Assembly (NCBI GenBank): GCA_033391075.1
Contig: JAWPMV010000001.1
Location: 1,302,001-1,366,000, forward strand
From: Bacteroidia bacterium
GTDB lineage: Bacteria; Bacteroidota; Bacteroidia; J057
DNA: 64,000 nucleotides
Direction: 5' to 3'
Positions 55,459-64,000 of this stretch are shown piece after piece. The notes under the pieces were generated by a model that was not told the DNA's origin, searched no databases, and worked only from the letters and a program-made list of their open reading frames with translations. How positions within the stretch are numbered: the stretch's first letter is position 1; the number at the start of each line of letters is the position of its first letter. The position numbers were made by a program, and so were the translations under genes.

Positions 55459-56691
55459 ATGGAAATACTTATAGGTCCCTTCGCTGAATTGCTGAGCTTT
55501 GAAGGTCTCGGTCTCAAAGGTGCCATCAGCGATGAGGAACTCTTGATCCAAAAGGAGGCAGGGGTATGGGTTAAAGATGGAAGGGTTCTGAAGACAGGAC
55601 CTTTCCATGACTTAAGAATAGAAGCCAATACCCAAAATGTAAGGATAAGTCATTTGGATAGCCCAATGGTAGCCTTGCCTGGCTTTGTGGATGCTCATAC
55701 CCACATTTGTTTTGGGGGAAGTAGAGCCAGGGACTACGCTATGAGAAATGCGGGTAAATCCTATCTGGAAATCGCCAGAAGTGGAGGCGGAATCTGGGAC
55801 AGTGTACAACAAACCCGTAATGCTTCAAAAGCAGACTTGATTAGCGGAATAAAAAACCGAGCTGCCCGACATCTGAAAGACGGAATCACCACGATAGAGG
55901 TGAAAAGTGGATACGGATTGAATCTGGAACAAGAACTTAAGATGCTGGAAGCCATTCGGGAGGCGAATTTGGAAACAGAAGCCGAGCTGATCCCCACTTG
56001 TCTGGCTGCTCATATCTGTCCCAAAGATTTTGATGGGGAAAAAGAAGCCTATCTTGCTTATATCCTATCGGATATTTTACCTGAATTGAAAAATCGCAAG
56101 CTCACAAATCGAGTAGATATATTTATTGAGGATACAGCCTTTGAGGTGGGGATGTCTAAAGATTTTTTGCTGAATGCAAAAGCTCAGGGTTTCGATTTAA
56201 CAGTACACGCAGACCAATTTCATTCAGGAGGAAGCAAAATTGCTGTAGAGGTGGAAGCCAGGAGTGCAGATCACCTGGAAGCAAGCGGAGAAAAGGAGGT
56301 AGAAATACTGGCGAAAAGCAATACCGTTGCTGTAGTCCTGCCCGGAGCCTCGATGGGATTGGGAGAACCCTTTGGGCCAGCCAGAAAACTCCTGGATGGT
56401 GGAGCTTCTCTGGCAATTGCATCTGACTGGAATCCTGGTTCGGCGCCTATGGGAAACCTATTGACCCAGGCGGCTGTTTTAGGTACCTATGAGAAACTCA
56501 GTACAGCAGAAACCCTTTCTGCATTGACTTTCAGGGCAGCGGCAGCTTTGGGTCTGGAAGATAGAGGAAGATTGTTAGGGGGGATGCGGGCAGATATAGT
56601 CGCCTTCCCCGTGTCAGATCATCGGGAAATCCTCTACCATCAAGGCTCCCTAAAACCAAATATGGTTTGGAAAGCCGGTAAATTGTGCTGA
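55459..56691 (+). CDS. hutI: imidazolonepropionase
   Basis: HutI hydrolyses 4-imidazolone-5-propanoate to N-formimidoyl-L-glutamate. This 410-residue amidohydrolase-superfamily enzyme has the metal-binding HxH in PGFVDAHTHICFGG, TIEVKSGYGLN, the metal His in LTVHADQFHSGGS, and the Asp of AIASDWNPGSAPMGNLL. The length is normal. Its ATG is 2 bp after the hutU stop, so it is in the same operon. Downstream, the hutG gene follows after 27 bp. No regulatory structure is seen between the genes. Confidence 0.95.
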   Translation: MEILIGPFAELLSFEGLGLKGAISDEELLIQKEAGVWVKDGRVLKTGPFHDLRIEANTQNVRISHLDSPMVALPGFVDAHTHICFGGSRARDYAMRNAGKSYLEIARSGGGIWDSVQQTRNASKADLISGIKNRAARHLKDGITTIEVKSGYGLNLEQELKMLEAIREANLETEAELIPTCLAAHICPKDFDGEKEAYLAYILSDILPELKNRKLTNRVDIFIEDTAFEVGMSKDFLLNAKAQGFDLTVHADQFHSGGSKIAVEVEARSADHLEASGEKEVEILAKSNTVAVVLPGASMGLGEPFGPARKLLDGGASLAIASDWNPGSAPMGNLLTQAAVLGTYEKLSTAETLSALTFRAAAALGLEDRGRLLGGMRADIVAFPVSDHREILYHQGSLKPNMVWKAGKLC

Positions 56692-56718
56692 TCCTGTTCC
56701 CTTAAATGATTCATATCT

Positions 56719-57528
56719 ATGTCAGAGGTTTTTCAGATTATTGAGCCGAAGTCTTCTTTTGTTCCCGTTTTGTTGAGCATCCCTCATCTGGGAACAGAAT
56801 TTCCGGAGGAAGTCCGAAATCACTATGTGGAGGAACTGGCTGCAATTCCGGATGATACTGATTTCTACCTGGATCAACTGTATGATTTTGCCTCAGAAAT
56901 AGGTATTACCATCATTCAGGCTCGCTACTCTCGTTGGTTGATTGACCTCAATCGTGATCCCCAAAATGTCTCATTATACAAAGACGGTCGAATGATCACA
57001 GGTCTTTGTCCAAGGGTAGATTTTAAGGGAAATGCGATATACAAAAGCACGGAGCTGGAGCCAGATGAGGAAGAGTTAAATAGACGAAAGGATGCCTATT
57101 ATTTCCCCTATCACAAAAAAATCAGCGAAATTCTCCAAGGCTGGCGCAAAGAACATACTCATGTTTTACTCTGGGATGCACACTCTATCCGAGCCTATGT
57201 GAAGTCCATCCAGCAGGAAAAATTCCCCCAACTCATCCTGGGAAATAATGACAGGAAAAGTGCGGATGGAAAACTCATCGATCTGGCCTTACGGGAGTTG
57301 GGATCTCTTGGGCATGAATTGACGCATAATCATCCGTTCAAAGGAGGCTATATTACCCGGAGCAAAGGCGATCCTGAAAATGGGATTCATGCCTTACAAC
57401 TGGAAATGATCAAAACCCTCTACATGGATGATGCAGAAATTTTGTATCATGAAGAAAGGGCAGGAAAACTAAAACCCCTGCTTAAAAACACCCTATTATC
57501 ACTTTCTCAGTTACTCAAAAGCCTTTAA
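56719..57528 (+). CDS. hutG: N-formylglutamate deformylase
   Basis: This 269-residue protein belongs to the N-formylglutamate amidohydrolase family, which releases formate from N-formyl-L-glutamate to give glutamate. Family marks are LLSIPHLGTEFPEEVRN near the start, IPDDTDFYLDQLYDF, SRWLIDLNRDPQN, WDAHSIR and NHPFKGGYITR near the C-terminus, with several His/Asp/Glu candidates for metal binding. It is not the arginase-like formiminoglutamase also sometimes called HutG. The next gene encodes the matching deiminase, so the five-step route is complete. It is 6 bp ahead of hutF in the same operon. Confidence 0.93.
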   Translation: MSEVFQIIEPKSSFVPVLLSIPHLGTEFPEEVRNHYVEELAAIPDDTDFYLDQLYDFASEIGITIIQARYSRWLIDLNRDPQNVSLYKDGRMITGLCPRVDFKGNAIYKSTELEPDEEELNRRKDAYYFPYHKKISEILQGWRKEHTHVLLWDAHSIRAYVKSIQQEKFPQLILGNNDRKSADGKLIDLALRELGSLGHELTHNHPFKGGYITRSKGDPENGIHALQLEMIKTLYMDDAEILYHEERAGKLKPLLKNTLLSLSQLLKSL

Positions 57529-57534
57529 TTCGAA

Positions 57535-58908
57535 ATGAAGACTTATAAGTTTAAGGGATTACTGACGAAAAATGGCTGGTTGGAATCTGCCTATGTTCAG
57601 GTGGATGATCAGGGAATCATACAAGAGATTGGCCAGAAAAGAGTTTCTGATTTTGAATCGGTAGATGCCTATGCATTGCCGGGCTTCCAGAATGCCCATT
57701 CGCATGCCTTTCAGTATGCAATGGCAGGTTTGGCGGAAAGGCATAAAGCTTCAGCTATGGCAGATGATTTCTGGTCATGGAGGGAAGCCATGTATCAGCT
57801 GGCCCTGAGTATGAACCCGGATCAAATGGAAGCAATCGCTTCTATGTTATATGCTGAGATGTTGCGGCAGGGCTATACAGAAGTTGCAGAATTTCATTAC
57901 CTCCATCATGACAAAGATGGGAAGCCCTATGGAAATCTGGCTGAAATGGGCGAAAGGCTACTGGCCGCAGCTCAAAAAACAGGAATAAAAATTAGCTTGA
58001 TTCCCGTTTTCTACCGCTATGGAGGTTTTGGGAAAGCTGCCAATGAACGGCAAAGGCGATTTCTGAGTCAGGACCTTGAAGCTTATCTCAAATTATTTGA
58101 TGAAAGCCGGTCTGCAAGCAGGAATTATCAACATGCCAGGGTTGGATACGCGGCGCATTCTATGAGGGCGGTTGCTACTTCAGACCTGAAAATGCTCTGT
58201 CAGGTACGCCAGCCTGAATTTCCCCTGCATATGCACATAGCAGAGCAGAAGCAAGAGATCAAGGAATGTATACAGACCCTAAAAGCTCGCCCGGTAGAAT
58301 GGATACTCGATAACCTGAATCTTGGTCCCAATTTTCATTTGGTGCATTCGACGCATATGAGTCGTGATGAGTCTCGAGCCCTGGGAGAAAGTGGTGCCCA
58401 TGTGGTTCTTTGTCCGAGTACCGAAGGCAATCTGGGAGATGGACTTTTTCCTTTACATAGCTTTCAGGAACATGGGGGGAAATGGAGTATTGGCACGGAT
58501 AGTCATATTGGGCTAAATCCATTTGAAGAACTTCGCATCCTGGATTACGGACAAAGAATACATAGCCATAATCGCAATAGTTTTATTGGTACAGAAGCAG
58601 GGGACAATGGAGAAAAAGCCCTTGAGATGGCTTTCTTTGCCGGGAAAAAAGCTATGGGAAAGGAAGTGGAAGATTTCTTTGAAGTAGGGGAGGCCCTGGA
58701 TGCATTGCTCATTGATCCTGATGCTCCCCTCATTGCTAGTAGTAGCCTCGAAAACCTGACCTCAAGCATTGTTTATACCTCTGATGCCTCTATGCATAAA
58801 GGTACGCTACTGAATGGCGAATGGAAGGTACGTGATGGGAAGCATATTGATCATTCCTCAATTACCAAAGATTTTGCTAAGGCGATAAAGGCACTGGGAA
58901 ATCGCTGA
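57535..58908 (+). CDS. hutF: formimidoylglutamate deiminase
   Basis: HutF converts N-formimidoyl-L-glutamate to N-formyl-L-glutamate plus ammonia. The 457-residue amidohydrolase has the HxH motif in PGFQNAHSHAFQYAMAGLAE, the typical FWSWREAMYQLALSM, a His in LHMHIAEQKQE, another in VHSTHMSR, and Asp in IGTDSHIGLNPFEELR. The FWSWR segment separates it from chlorohydrolase and guanine deaminase relatives. With hutG it forms the Pseudomonas-type branch, in which ammonia is released before formate. The stop codon abuts the stop of the convergent glycosyltransferase gene. Confidence 0.94.
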   Translation: MKTYKFKGLLTKNGWLESAYVQVDDQGIIQEIGQKRVSDFESVDAYALPGFQNAHSHAFQYAMAGLAERHKASAMADDFWSWREAMYQLALSMNPDQMEAIASMLYAEMLRQGYTEVAEFHYLHHDKDGKPYGNLAEMGERLLAAAQKTGIKISLIPVFYRYGGFGKAANERQRRFLSQDLEAYLKLFDESRSASRNYQHARVGYAAHSMRAVATSDLKMLCQVRQPEFPLHMHIAEQKQEIKECIQTLKARPVEWILDNLNLGPNFHLVHSTHMSRDESRALGESGAHVVLCPSTEGNLGDGLFPLHSFQEHGGKWSIGTDSHIGLNPFEELRILDYGQRIHSHNRNSFIGTEAGDNGEKALEMAFFAGKKAMGKEVEDFFEVGEALDALLIDPDAPLIASSSLENLTSSIVYTSDASMHKGTLLNGEWKVRDGKHIDHSSITKDFAKAIKALGNR

Positions 58909-60000
58909 TCAGGCGATCGCTCTCAGAATTTGTTCCTGGAATACTTCGATGCTGAAATCTTTGGCTCTCTGACTGGCCATTTGAGATAGGCTTTGCATAA
59001 TCTCCGGGCTATGTTTTAACTCCTGAATCTTGGCTTCTATCTTTTCTAATTCTCGCATATCGAGGTGAAATCCATCTTGTCCTTCCCGGATGATTTCTAA
59101 AGGCGCACCTACAGGAGGAACGATAGAAGGAATCCCATAACTCATGCCTTCCAGCAAGGTCATACCGAAAGTTTCCGGCCATTCAATTGGATGAGATAGG
59201 CTTAAGAGGAGATCGGTTTTAGCATAATACGGATGAACGTTTTCTTTAACCTCCTCCAGACTTAGATTTTGAGGGATAGAGGTTTCTCCCAAAAACTGCA
59301 GGATTTGTTGCTTTTTCTGGCTGATAATGAGCGTGAAATGAATTTCAGGGAGCTTTTTGGCTAATTCGATATACTCAAAAATTCCTTTTGCCTTTTTCAA
59401 GGAACACATCATCAATACCTCAAATGTATCTGTTGATCCTTGCTGCTTTTCCTGGGGCGCATATTCTTTAATCATTTCCATAAATTCCCTGGGTAAAGCA
59501 TTATAAACTACCTCTTGGGGAATGTGTGGGAAATCATGGTATTCCTGTAAATATTTTGATACAAAGATCAGTTTGTTGGCACTCAATCGTATTACAGTCA
59601 GGAGTAGTTTCGTAAATAAAGGAGGCTGAAATTCAGTCTCATGCACATGATAAATCACTTTTTTCCCCATAAGCCATCCCGCCAAGCCTGCTCCAAAAGG
59701 CAAAATTGTATTGGCATAAATGCATACATCCTTTCGCCAGTATCTCAATAAACTGAAAAATAAAAATACTTGACTGAGGCTGAAATGGATGAGGCGAATG
59801 TATTTATTGGGATGCCATTTATACCAGGCATGAAAGCGATTGATACCTCTGAGGCCATCTAAAAATCCAGGGCCTTTGTTGGTAAAAAGATCCACTTCTA
59901 TTCCTGCGGAACTCAGCGCGTTTACCACATCTGCCAGAACCTTCGGACTCCCGGTGAAATTATTGTACAAATGAGCAATAACGATCCGCTTCCTGTTCAT
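58909..60000 (-). CDS. GT4-family glycosyltransferase
   Basis: A 363-residue GT-B fold glycosyltransferase. The N-terminal half contains IVIAHLYNNFTGSPKVLAD, a short Gly-containing acceptor loop, and YHVHETEFQPP. The C-terminal half has MCSLKKAKGIFEYIELAKK and the donor-binding EX7E region ETFGMTLLEGMSYGIPSIVP. It transfers a sugar from an activated donor to a growing glycan at the cytoplasmic membrane; donor and acceptor cannot be read from sequence. It is the last gene of the minus-strand glycan cluster, 11 bp after the second glycosyltransferase, and no terminator-like hairpin is visible before hutF. Confidence 0.9.
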   Translation of the reverse strand: MNRKRIVIAHLYNNFTGSPKVLADVVNALSSAGIEVDLFTNKGPGFLDGLRGINRFHAWYKWHPNKYIRLIHFSLSQVFLFFSLLRYWRKDVCIYANTILPFGAGLAGWLMGKKVIYHVHETEFQPPLFTKLLLTVIRLSANKLIFVSKYLQEYHDFPHIPQEVVYNALPREFMEMIKEYAPQEKQQGSTDTFEVLMMCSLKKAKGIFEYIELAKKLPEIHFTLIISQKKQQILQFLGETSIPQNLSLEEVKENVHPYYAKTDLLLSLSHPIEWPETFGMTLLEGMSYGIPSIVPPVGAPLEIIREGQDGFHLDMRELEKIEAKIQELKHSPEIMQSLSQMASQRAKDFSIEVFQEQILRAIA

Positions 60001-60011
60001 GTGTTTCCTGA

Positions 60012-61268
60012 TTAATGGGTATAATCAATAATCTTTTCCTGTTTGAGAATTTTTCTGTAAATCTCATTCACCATTTTCCCTTTAGCTTCCCAGGCAAACC
60101 AGCTCTCAAATCTGTTTCTTGCTCCTTTTGAGAGAACCTTTCGGTAAGCTGGATCCGCTGCCAGACGATGTATGGCATGTGCCAGTAAATCCAGGCTTTC
60201 TTCATAGTCGATAAAAGGAACCTTGATTCCTGAATTTTCATCTATGGATTCGCCGGGACCCGAATTGTCCAGACATATGACAGGGATGCTATGCACAAAG
60301 GCTTCTGGTACGACCATACCGGCACCTTCATGGGAAGGAAAAAGAAAAATATCGCTCTTCTTGTATATCTCCTCCAGTTTATGCTTCTCTATCCAATCAA
60401 TGAATCGGATTTGTTCTGATACCTTCAATTCTTTCGCCAGGCGAATCAGGTAATTTTTATAGGGACCTTTGCCGACGATTGTAAGGCGGACCCCATCTTT
60501 GCGGAGAGGATTAAGTTCATGGTAAAATTTTGCAAAAGATCTGATTGTGAGATCAAAAGCCTTTAAAGGAACAAAGCGACCGATTGATAATAGTTCCAAT
60601 ACAGGATGTTCTTCTTTCTCATCTGCCTCTTGCCAGGGAGCACCTATTGCCGGCATATGGATGATGCGTTTGCTATTCCCTGGTATGCGGTTTTTTACAT
60701 CATGGTTTACAGCCAAAATAACTTCTGATGCTTCGATTCCCTTCTTAAGATTAGGACTCAGCACCCAGAAGGCTAATTTGATCCACCATCTGATGCGATC
60801 TTTCAGGTATTCTACAACTCCATAGTGGGGAAGAATGTAGTCTTTGCGAATCTTGGTATGATGACCAATTGGCCCCCAAACCGTTGGCATGCCCAGTTTC
60901 CAAAGAAAGTTGGGAATCCAGTCATTATGGAAATTTAGGTTGTGGGCGATATCGAAATCAAGGTCCATTTCCCGGACGAAATTGGGAACTGTCCTTTGCC
61001 ACAGGTAGAAATAGGGGAGGGCCCCAAATGAACCTCGTTTCCAAAACCTTTGATACTTGGGAAGGTCGTATCCAAAGAATCTCATATTGGATTCCTGACT
61101 CAATTCCTGCTCTTCCAGGTAACGCTCAATATGCGGCAGGTTATTCTCGCGGGTAATAACAATGACCTGGTTGTATTTGGCCAGTTCTTTTACCCAATTC
61201 CAGCCAGTTCCATCTTCGGAGCCTTTGTAGGGATTTATTGCATATGCTGTAATGAGGATCGTTCGCAT
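60012..61268 (-). CDS. GT4-family glycosyltransferase
   Basis: A 418-residue GT-B glycosyltransferase. The N-terminus MRTILITAYAINPYKGSEDG has the Gly-containing loop of the family; LLSIGRFVPLKAFDLTIRSF and GKGPYKNYLIRLAKEL form the donor domain, and EGAGMVVPEAFVHSIPVICL is the EX7E-like donor-binding stretch. The protein has no membrane helix and should act at the inner face of the membrane. It sits between another glycosyltransferase (11 bp) and the hexapeptide acyltransferase (8 bp) on the same strand, so it belongs to one operon. The product is probably a lipopolysaccharide-type or exopolysaccharide unit. Confidence 0.9.
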   Translation of the reverse strand: MRTILITAYAINPYKGSEDGTGWNWVKELAKYNQVIVITRENNLPHIERYLEEQELSQESNMRFFGYDLPKYQRFWKRGSFGALPYFYLWQRTVPNFVREMDLDFDIAHNLNFHNDWIPNFLWKLGMPTVWGPIGHHTKIRKDYILPHYGVVEYLKDRIRWWIKLAFWVLSPNLKKGIEASEVILAVNHDVKNRIPGNSKRIIHMPAIGAPWQEADEKEEHPVLELLSIGRFVPLKAFDLTIRSFAKFYHELNPLRKDGVRLTIVGKGPYKNYLIRLAKELKVSEQIRFIDWIEKHKLEEIYKKSDIFLFPSHEGAGMVVPEAFVHSIPVICLDNSGPGESIDENSGIKVPFIDYEESLDLLAHAIHRLAADPAYRKVLSKGARNRFESWFAWEAKGKMVNEIYRKILKQEKIIDYTH

Positions 61269-61276
61269 AAATGCTA

Positions 61277-62005
61277 TTAAGCAGGTTGAAGGTCCTTTAG
61301 TTCAACTTTGGGGAGATGAATCTGCTTGATAACTTTCGCAGGTACTCCCCCAATGATTGTATTGGCGGGGAATGATTTGGTAACTACTGCTCCGGCGGCT
61401 ACAATACAATTATCTCCGATACTCACGCCATCTAGGACGGTAACTTTCGCCCCAATCCAGCAATTTCTTCCAATCTTTATCCCCTTTCTACTGACTCCCT
61501 GAAGTCGGATAGGTAACTCAGGGATATCATATTTATGGTTTTCGGGATGGCAACTCAGGTAAGCTCCTATGATACAATCCTGGCCAATCTCCAATCCGCC
61601 AGCTCCTCCTAAATGCGCAAAATCGCCCAGACCCACATTATCACCTATTCTTATAAAGGCTCCAAGCTCATGAAATGTTTGGGAAATAACCAGTCGGCTA
61701 TATGCTCCAATGTTTACATTATTCCCCAGTTCCAGGGCTTCCTTGCCTAATGCACTTAGGTATGCTCCTTCATGTATCTGGACAAATTTACCGAATTTCA
61801 TATTTCGGAGATTGAAAAACCGAACCCCTCTGCCTAAAAAAAGCAAAGAAGGAATTTTCCCCCTGAAAAGGAGTTTAAATGAGCGTATAAAACAGATGAG
61901 TCTTTGGAAAGCGAGGGAAAGAATGATATGATCTCTTACCCCATCATCCAGGACAAAATCCGGATTTTTCCTTCGAGCAAAGCTTATCAGTATTTTCTTA
62001 ATCAT
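61277..62005 (-). CDS. hexapeptide-repeat acyltransferase
   Basis: A 242-residue left-handed beta-helix acyltransferase. ATG 62005 ([17 protein letters not shown]) is chosen because it overlaps the upstream stop as ATGATTAA, a coupling arrangement. Hexapeptide repeats run through [56 protein letters not shown] and [18 protein letters not shown], ending in the typical [14 protein letters not shown]. The His of [10 protein letters not shown] is in the usual catalytic place for O-acetyltransferases of the WbbJ/CysE type. It probably adds an acetyl group to a sugar of the glycan made by this cluster. Confidence 0.9.
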   Translation of the reverse strand: MIKKILISFARRKNPDFVLDDGVRDHIILSLAFQRLICFIRSFKLLFRGKIPSLLFLGRGVRFFNLRNMKFGKFVQIHEGAYLSALGKEALELGNNVNIGAYSRLVISQTFHELGAFIRIGDNVGLGDFAHLGGAGGLEIGQDCIIGAYLSCHPENHKYDIPELPIRLQGVSRKGIKIGRNCWIGAKVTVLDGVSIGDNCIVAAGAVVTKSFPANTIIGGVPAKVIKQIHLPKVELKDLQPA

Positions 62006-63320
62006 GCTTTTCTGATTCTTCCCCAGCAATTTCCAGGTATGCATTTTCTATGCTTTCCAGGCTTTCTTCCAGCACTACATTATTGAGTAAGAGGTAGGTG
62101 GATGCTTTGTGTTTCCTATCAAATTCGCCAAATAAGGCTTTAAAATCAGTAGTTAATTTGCGGATATCTTCCGCACTCAATTCCTGCTTTCTGGCCAAAA
62201 TAAGCTCAGGATCCGCATAAAGTAACACATTGAGATCTGGCTTGAAGACAAAGCGATAAAGGGCTTTGATAAAGGCCGGTGGCAGGACTATGTTTGCTCT
62301 TTTGCTATCTACGATATAATCGAAATAGTAGCGATCATAGAGAATGATATGCCCTTTGAGACTATGCTTGAGGTAAACATAAAATTGACCCAGCACATAA
62401 TCGCAGTAATAGTACATGAAACGAACAAAAGAAGAAATCTTGCTCTTATTGGTCCCTGTTCTGGGTAAAGTATTGGCAGCCTTTTGCTCTGCCTCCTGTT
62501 TCCCATATTTATAGGAACTGAGAATTGGCAAAATAGAGGGCCTTTGCCTTAGCAACACAATTTCCTTGCGATATTTTTCTGCGAGGATTTTGCGGGTTTC
62601 TTCCAGAATGGTTGATTTACCGGCTCCATCAACTCCACTAAAGGTGATCACCATGCCGGGATCTTTTAGTCTATCTCTGAAACTGGAGGCCTTCAACAAT
62701 AAACCGGTCCATCCCTGGTTGTCGGAAAAATTTTGAATTCTGGCAATGAGCTTTTTGCGATGGGGCAGCAAATCAAAGATATTATCTCCCAACTCCTCCA
62801 ATTGGTATTTGGTCTGAATGTACTGCCTGACTTCTGCTTTTTTCTGTCCGTCCAATTGATGATAAAAGTCGATATACTTCTGCGGAATCTCAGAGGAATT
62901 GAGCGTATAAAAGAGGCTTAGATAGGCGAAAGAATGCTGCAAACTGGCAATTTTGATTCCTTCCAGGTTCAAATTGCTGAATTCCAGAATTTCCTCTGTT
63001 TGAAGAAAGACATTGAATTTCCATTTACAGGCATGAATCAAATCCATTTCCAGAAAACTCCCATCCTCAAAGAATATCTCTGCGTAGAGCGCAAATGATT
63101 TCTCCCGAAACCGCACCCGTTTCACATAATTTGAGTCCTGGATCAATCTTTTCCATTCCCGGATCTCCTTTTTGTCGATGATCAGGTCAATATCACTTTT
63201 TTCGGGTATGTGATACTGAGTAGGATAAAAATATTTGAGGTAAGCATATCTCAGCTTCCTGCTTCCTTTAAAAAGTTCCTGTATAAATTCCTGACGCTTT
63301 CCTAACTTGATTGTCTGCAT
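61998..63320 (-). CDS. nucleotidyltransferase-like / P-loop kinase two-domain protein
   Basis: A 440-residue protein. The N-terminal ~200 residues resemble a nucleotidyltransferase fold with [11 protein letters not shown] (the D-x-D pair) and [12 protein letters not shown]. The C-terminal half is a thymidylate-kinase-like P-loop domain with [16 protein letters not shown] (Walker A) and [11 protein letters not shown], where the DRY resembles the TMP-kinase motif. Such fusions recur in surface-polysaccharide clusters, but the substrate is unknown; phosphorylation of a sugar or lipid carrier is a guess. Its 3' end overlaps the acyltransferase start by 8 bases (ATGATTAA), and it lies 16 bp downstream of the kinase-like gene at 63337. 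Confidence 0.83.
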   Translation of the reverse strand: MQTIKLGKRQEFIQELFKGSRKLRYAYLKYFYPTQYHIPEKSDIDLIIDKKEIREWKRLIQDSNYVKRVRFREKSFALYAEIFFEDGSFLEMDLIHACKWKFNVFLQTEEILEFSNLNLEGIKIASLQHSFAYLSLFYTLNSSEIPQKYIDFYHQLDGQKKAEVRQYIQTKYQLEELGDNIFDLLPHRKKLIARIQNFSDNQGWTGLLLKASSFRDRLKDPGMVITFSGVDGAGKSTILEETRKILAEKYRKEIVLLRQRPSILPILSSYKYGKQEAEQKAANTLPRTGTNKSKISSFVRFMYYYCDYVLGQFYVYLKHSLKGHIILYDRYYFDYIVDSKRANIVLPPAFIKALYRFVFKPDLNVLLYADPELILARKQELSAEDIRKLTTDFKALFGEFDRKHKASTYLLLNNVVLEESLESIENAYLEIAGEESEKHD

Positions 63321-63336
63321 AATTCTTTTGTTTTCC

Positions 63337-64000
63337 TCAATGGGTGTGTTGCAAGGCCTGATCCCAAATATCCATTAGCCAGTGTACCTGCATGTGAACA
63401 GATTCTTCATCCATATAAATGCGGAGGTAATAGCTAATGATGTATAAGAGGTAAAGCTTGTGGTAGTACTGGAGATCCAGGCCATATTGCTTGCAGAGTC
63501 GTTTGCTGTGGGGCAAGCGAAAGCTGCGACTGATTTCCCTTAAAATCTGATCATAATTCTGGCGAAGTAAGAGGACGCCTGACTGATACATATAGTGGTA
63601 GAGGTCGAAAAACAAAGGCAAGCCCTTCCGCGACAATTCCCAATCATAGAGGTGTACATAGTTGTCAGAGAGGTACATATTCCAGGGAGTGAAGTCGCCA
63701 TGCGCGAGAGAGGTCTGGAAAAACTTCGCAGGACTCAGGCTTTTGGTGAGCTTGATCAAATTATCAATGATCCGATTCAGGACCGGATTGTTGATGGCAG
63801 GATCAAGCACTTCCCGGGTACAAATCCTGCTTAAGTTCTCATGTATCTCTCTGTAAAAGGTGGAAGAAGCCATAATCTCTTCCTTGGCGGTAAATTTGTA
63901 AATCTCACTGAGAACTTCGATGTGCATGTCTTCCAGTCGCGCTACTTCGCGTGCAGGAGTCGGTTTTATATTGCTGAGGATAAGGCAGCCCTCTTTGGAG
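63337..64000 (-). CDS. aminoglycoside-phosphotransferase-like kinase (5' end outside window)
   Basis: The open frame continues without a stop to the window's right edge (about 220 codons are visible), so the N-terminus is missing. The APH/choline-kinase catalytic loop is clear: LAHGDFTPWNMYL (Brenner motif HGD..P.N) followed by VHLYDWELSRKG with the metal-binding Asp. In glycan clusters such proteins phosphorylate a sugar, lipid or choline-like acceptor rather than antibiotics. It lies 16 bp upstream of the kinase fusion and should be co-transcribed. An ATG at 63927 is internal. Confidence 0.85.
   Translation of the reverse strand, partial: SKEGCLILSNIKPTPAREVARLEDMHIEVLSEIYKFTAKEEIMASSTFYREIHENLSRICTREVLDPAINNPVLNRIIDNLIKLTKSLSPAKFFQTSLAHGDFTPWNMYLSDNYVHLYDWELSRKGLPLFFDLYHYMYQSGVLLLRQNYDQILREISRSFRLPHSKRLCKQYGLDLQYYHKLYLLYIISYYLRIYMDEESVHMQVHWLMDIWDQALQHTH

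Noticed and set aside
1-64000. tRNA, rRNA, insertion sequence or prophage
   Set aside because: No cloverleaf, rRNA-like stretch, transposase or phage structural gene was recognised. The S74 protein is the only phage-like domain, and its context is a bacterial surface cluster.

Overview
The window looks like a chromosomal segment of a Bacteroidota bacterium, probably a marine or free-living Saprospiria/Cytophagia-type lineage. The evidence is: repeated C-terminal type IX secretion (T9SS) sorting domains with the (Y/F)PNP motif, many Sec signal peptides ending in AQ, lipoproteins, PriA and PBP1A of the expected type, and mostly absent Shine-Dalgarno sequences. There is no rRNA, tRNA, CRISPR array, insertion sequence or phage block, so the species cannot be fixed from this sequence.

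Region 1 (1-27,433, all minus strand) is a secreted and surface-protein region. It holds a truncated TPR protein, two tandem subtilisin-like proteases with T9SS sorting domains, a small secreted Ig-like protein, and a small T9SS cargo protein. The last lies 3 bp downstream of a 2,614-residue fibre-like protein with a C-terminal S74 self-cleaving chaperone domain. Next comes a 4,080-residue protein with 49 FG-GAP repeats in seven groups of seven, each group followed by a fibronectin-like module. A small protein with a predicted C-terminal membrane anchor is first in transcription order. I read this as a cluster building large calcium-dependent surface fibres or adhesins plus processing proteases. 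Its role is not known.

Region 2 (27,434-51,173) is mixed housekeeping and cell envelope. It contains priA, preceded by an AT-rich gap with DnaA-box-like sites, an alpha/beta hydrolase whose nucleophile position is Gly, a small lipoprotein, and a secreted M4 metalloprotease with a T9SS domain. A CHT1-like choline-type sodium symporter is divergent from phosphatidylcholine synthase, which suggests a choline-to-phosphatidylcholine module. Further on are a bifunctional PBP1A, a secreted NTF2-like protein, an RmlD-like reductase, a lipoprotein, a tail-specific protease (Prc), a GH113-like lipoprotein, a MazG-like pyrophosphohydrolase and a TerC-family membrane protein.

Region 3 (51,282-58,908) is a complete histidine-degradation operon, hutH-hutU-hutI-hutG-hutF, with a divergent LysR regulator. 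It encodes the five-step route through formimidoylglutamate deiminase and N-formylglutamate deformylase, giving glutamate, formate and ammonia.

Region 4 (58,909-64,000, minus strand) is the downstream part of a polysaccharide or glycolipid biosynthesis operon: two GT4 glycosyltransferases, a left-handed beta-helix acyltransferase, a nucleotidyltransferase-like/P-loop kinase fusion and a truncated aminoglycoside-phosphotransferase-like kinase. Three intergenic gaps carry GAACAC-rich palindromic repeats, and one of these also has a CATTG/CAATC-type inverted repeat.
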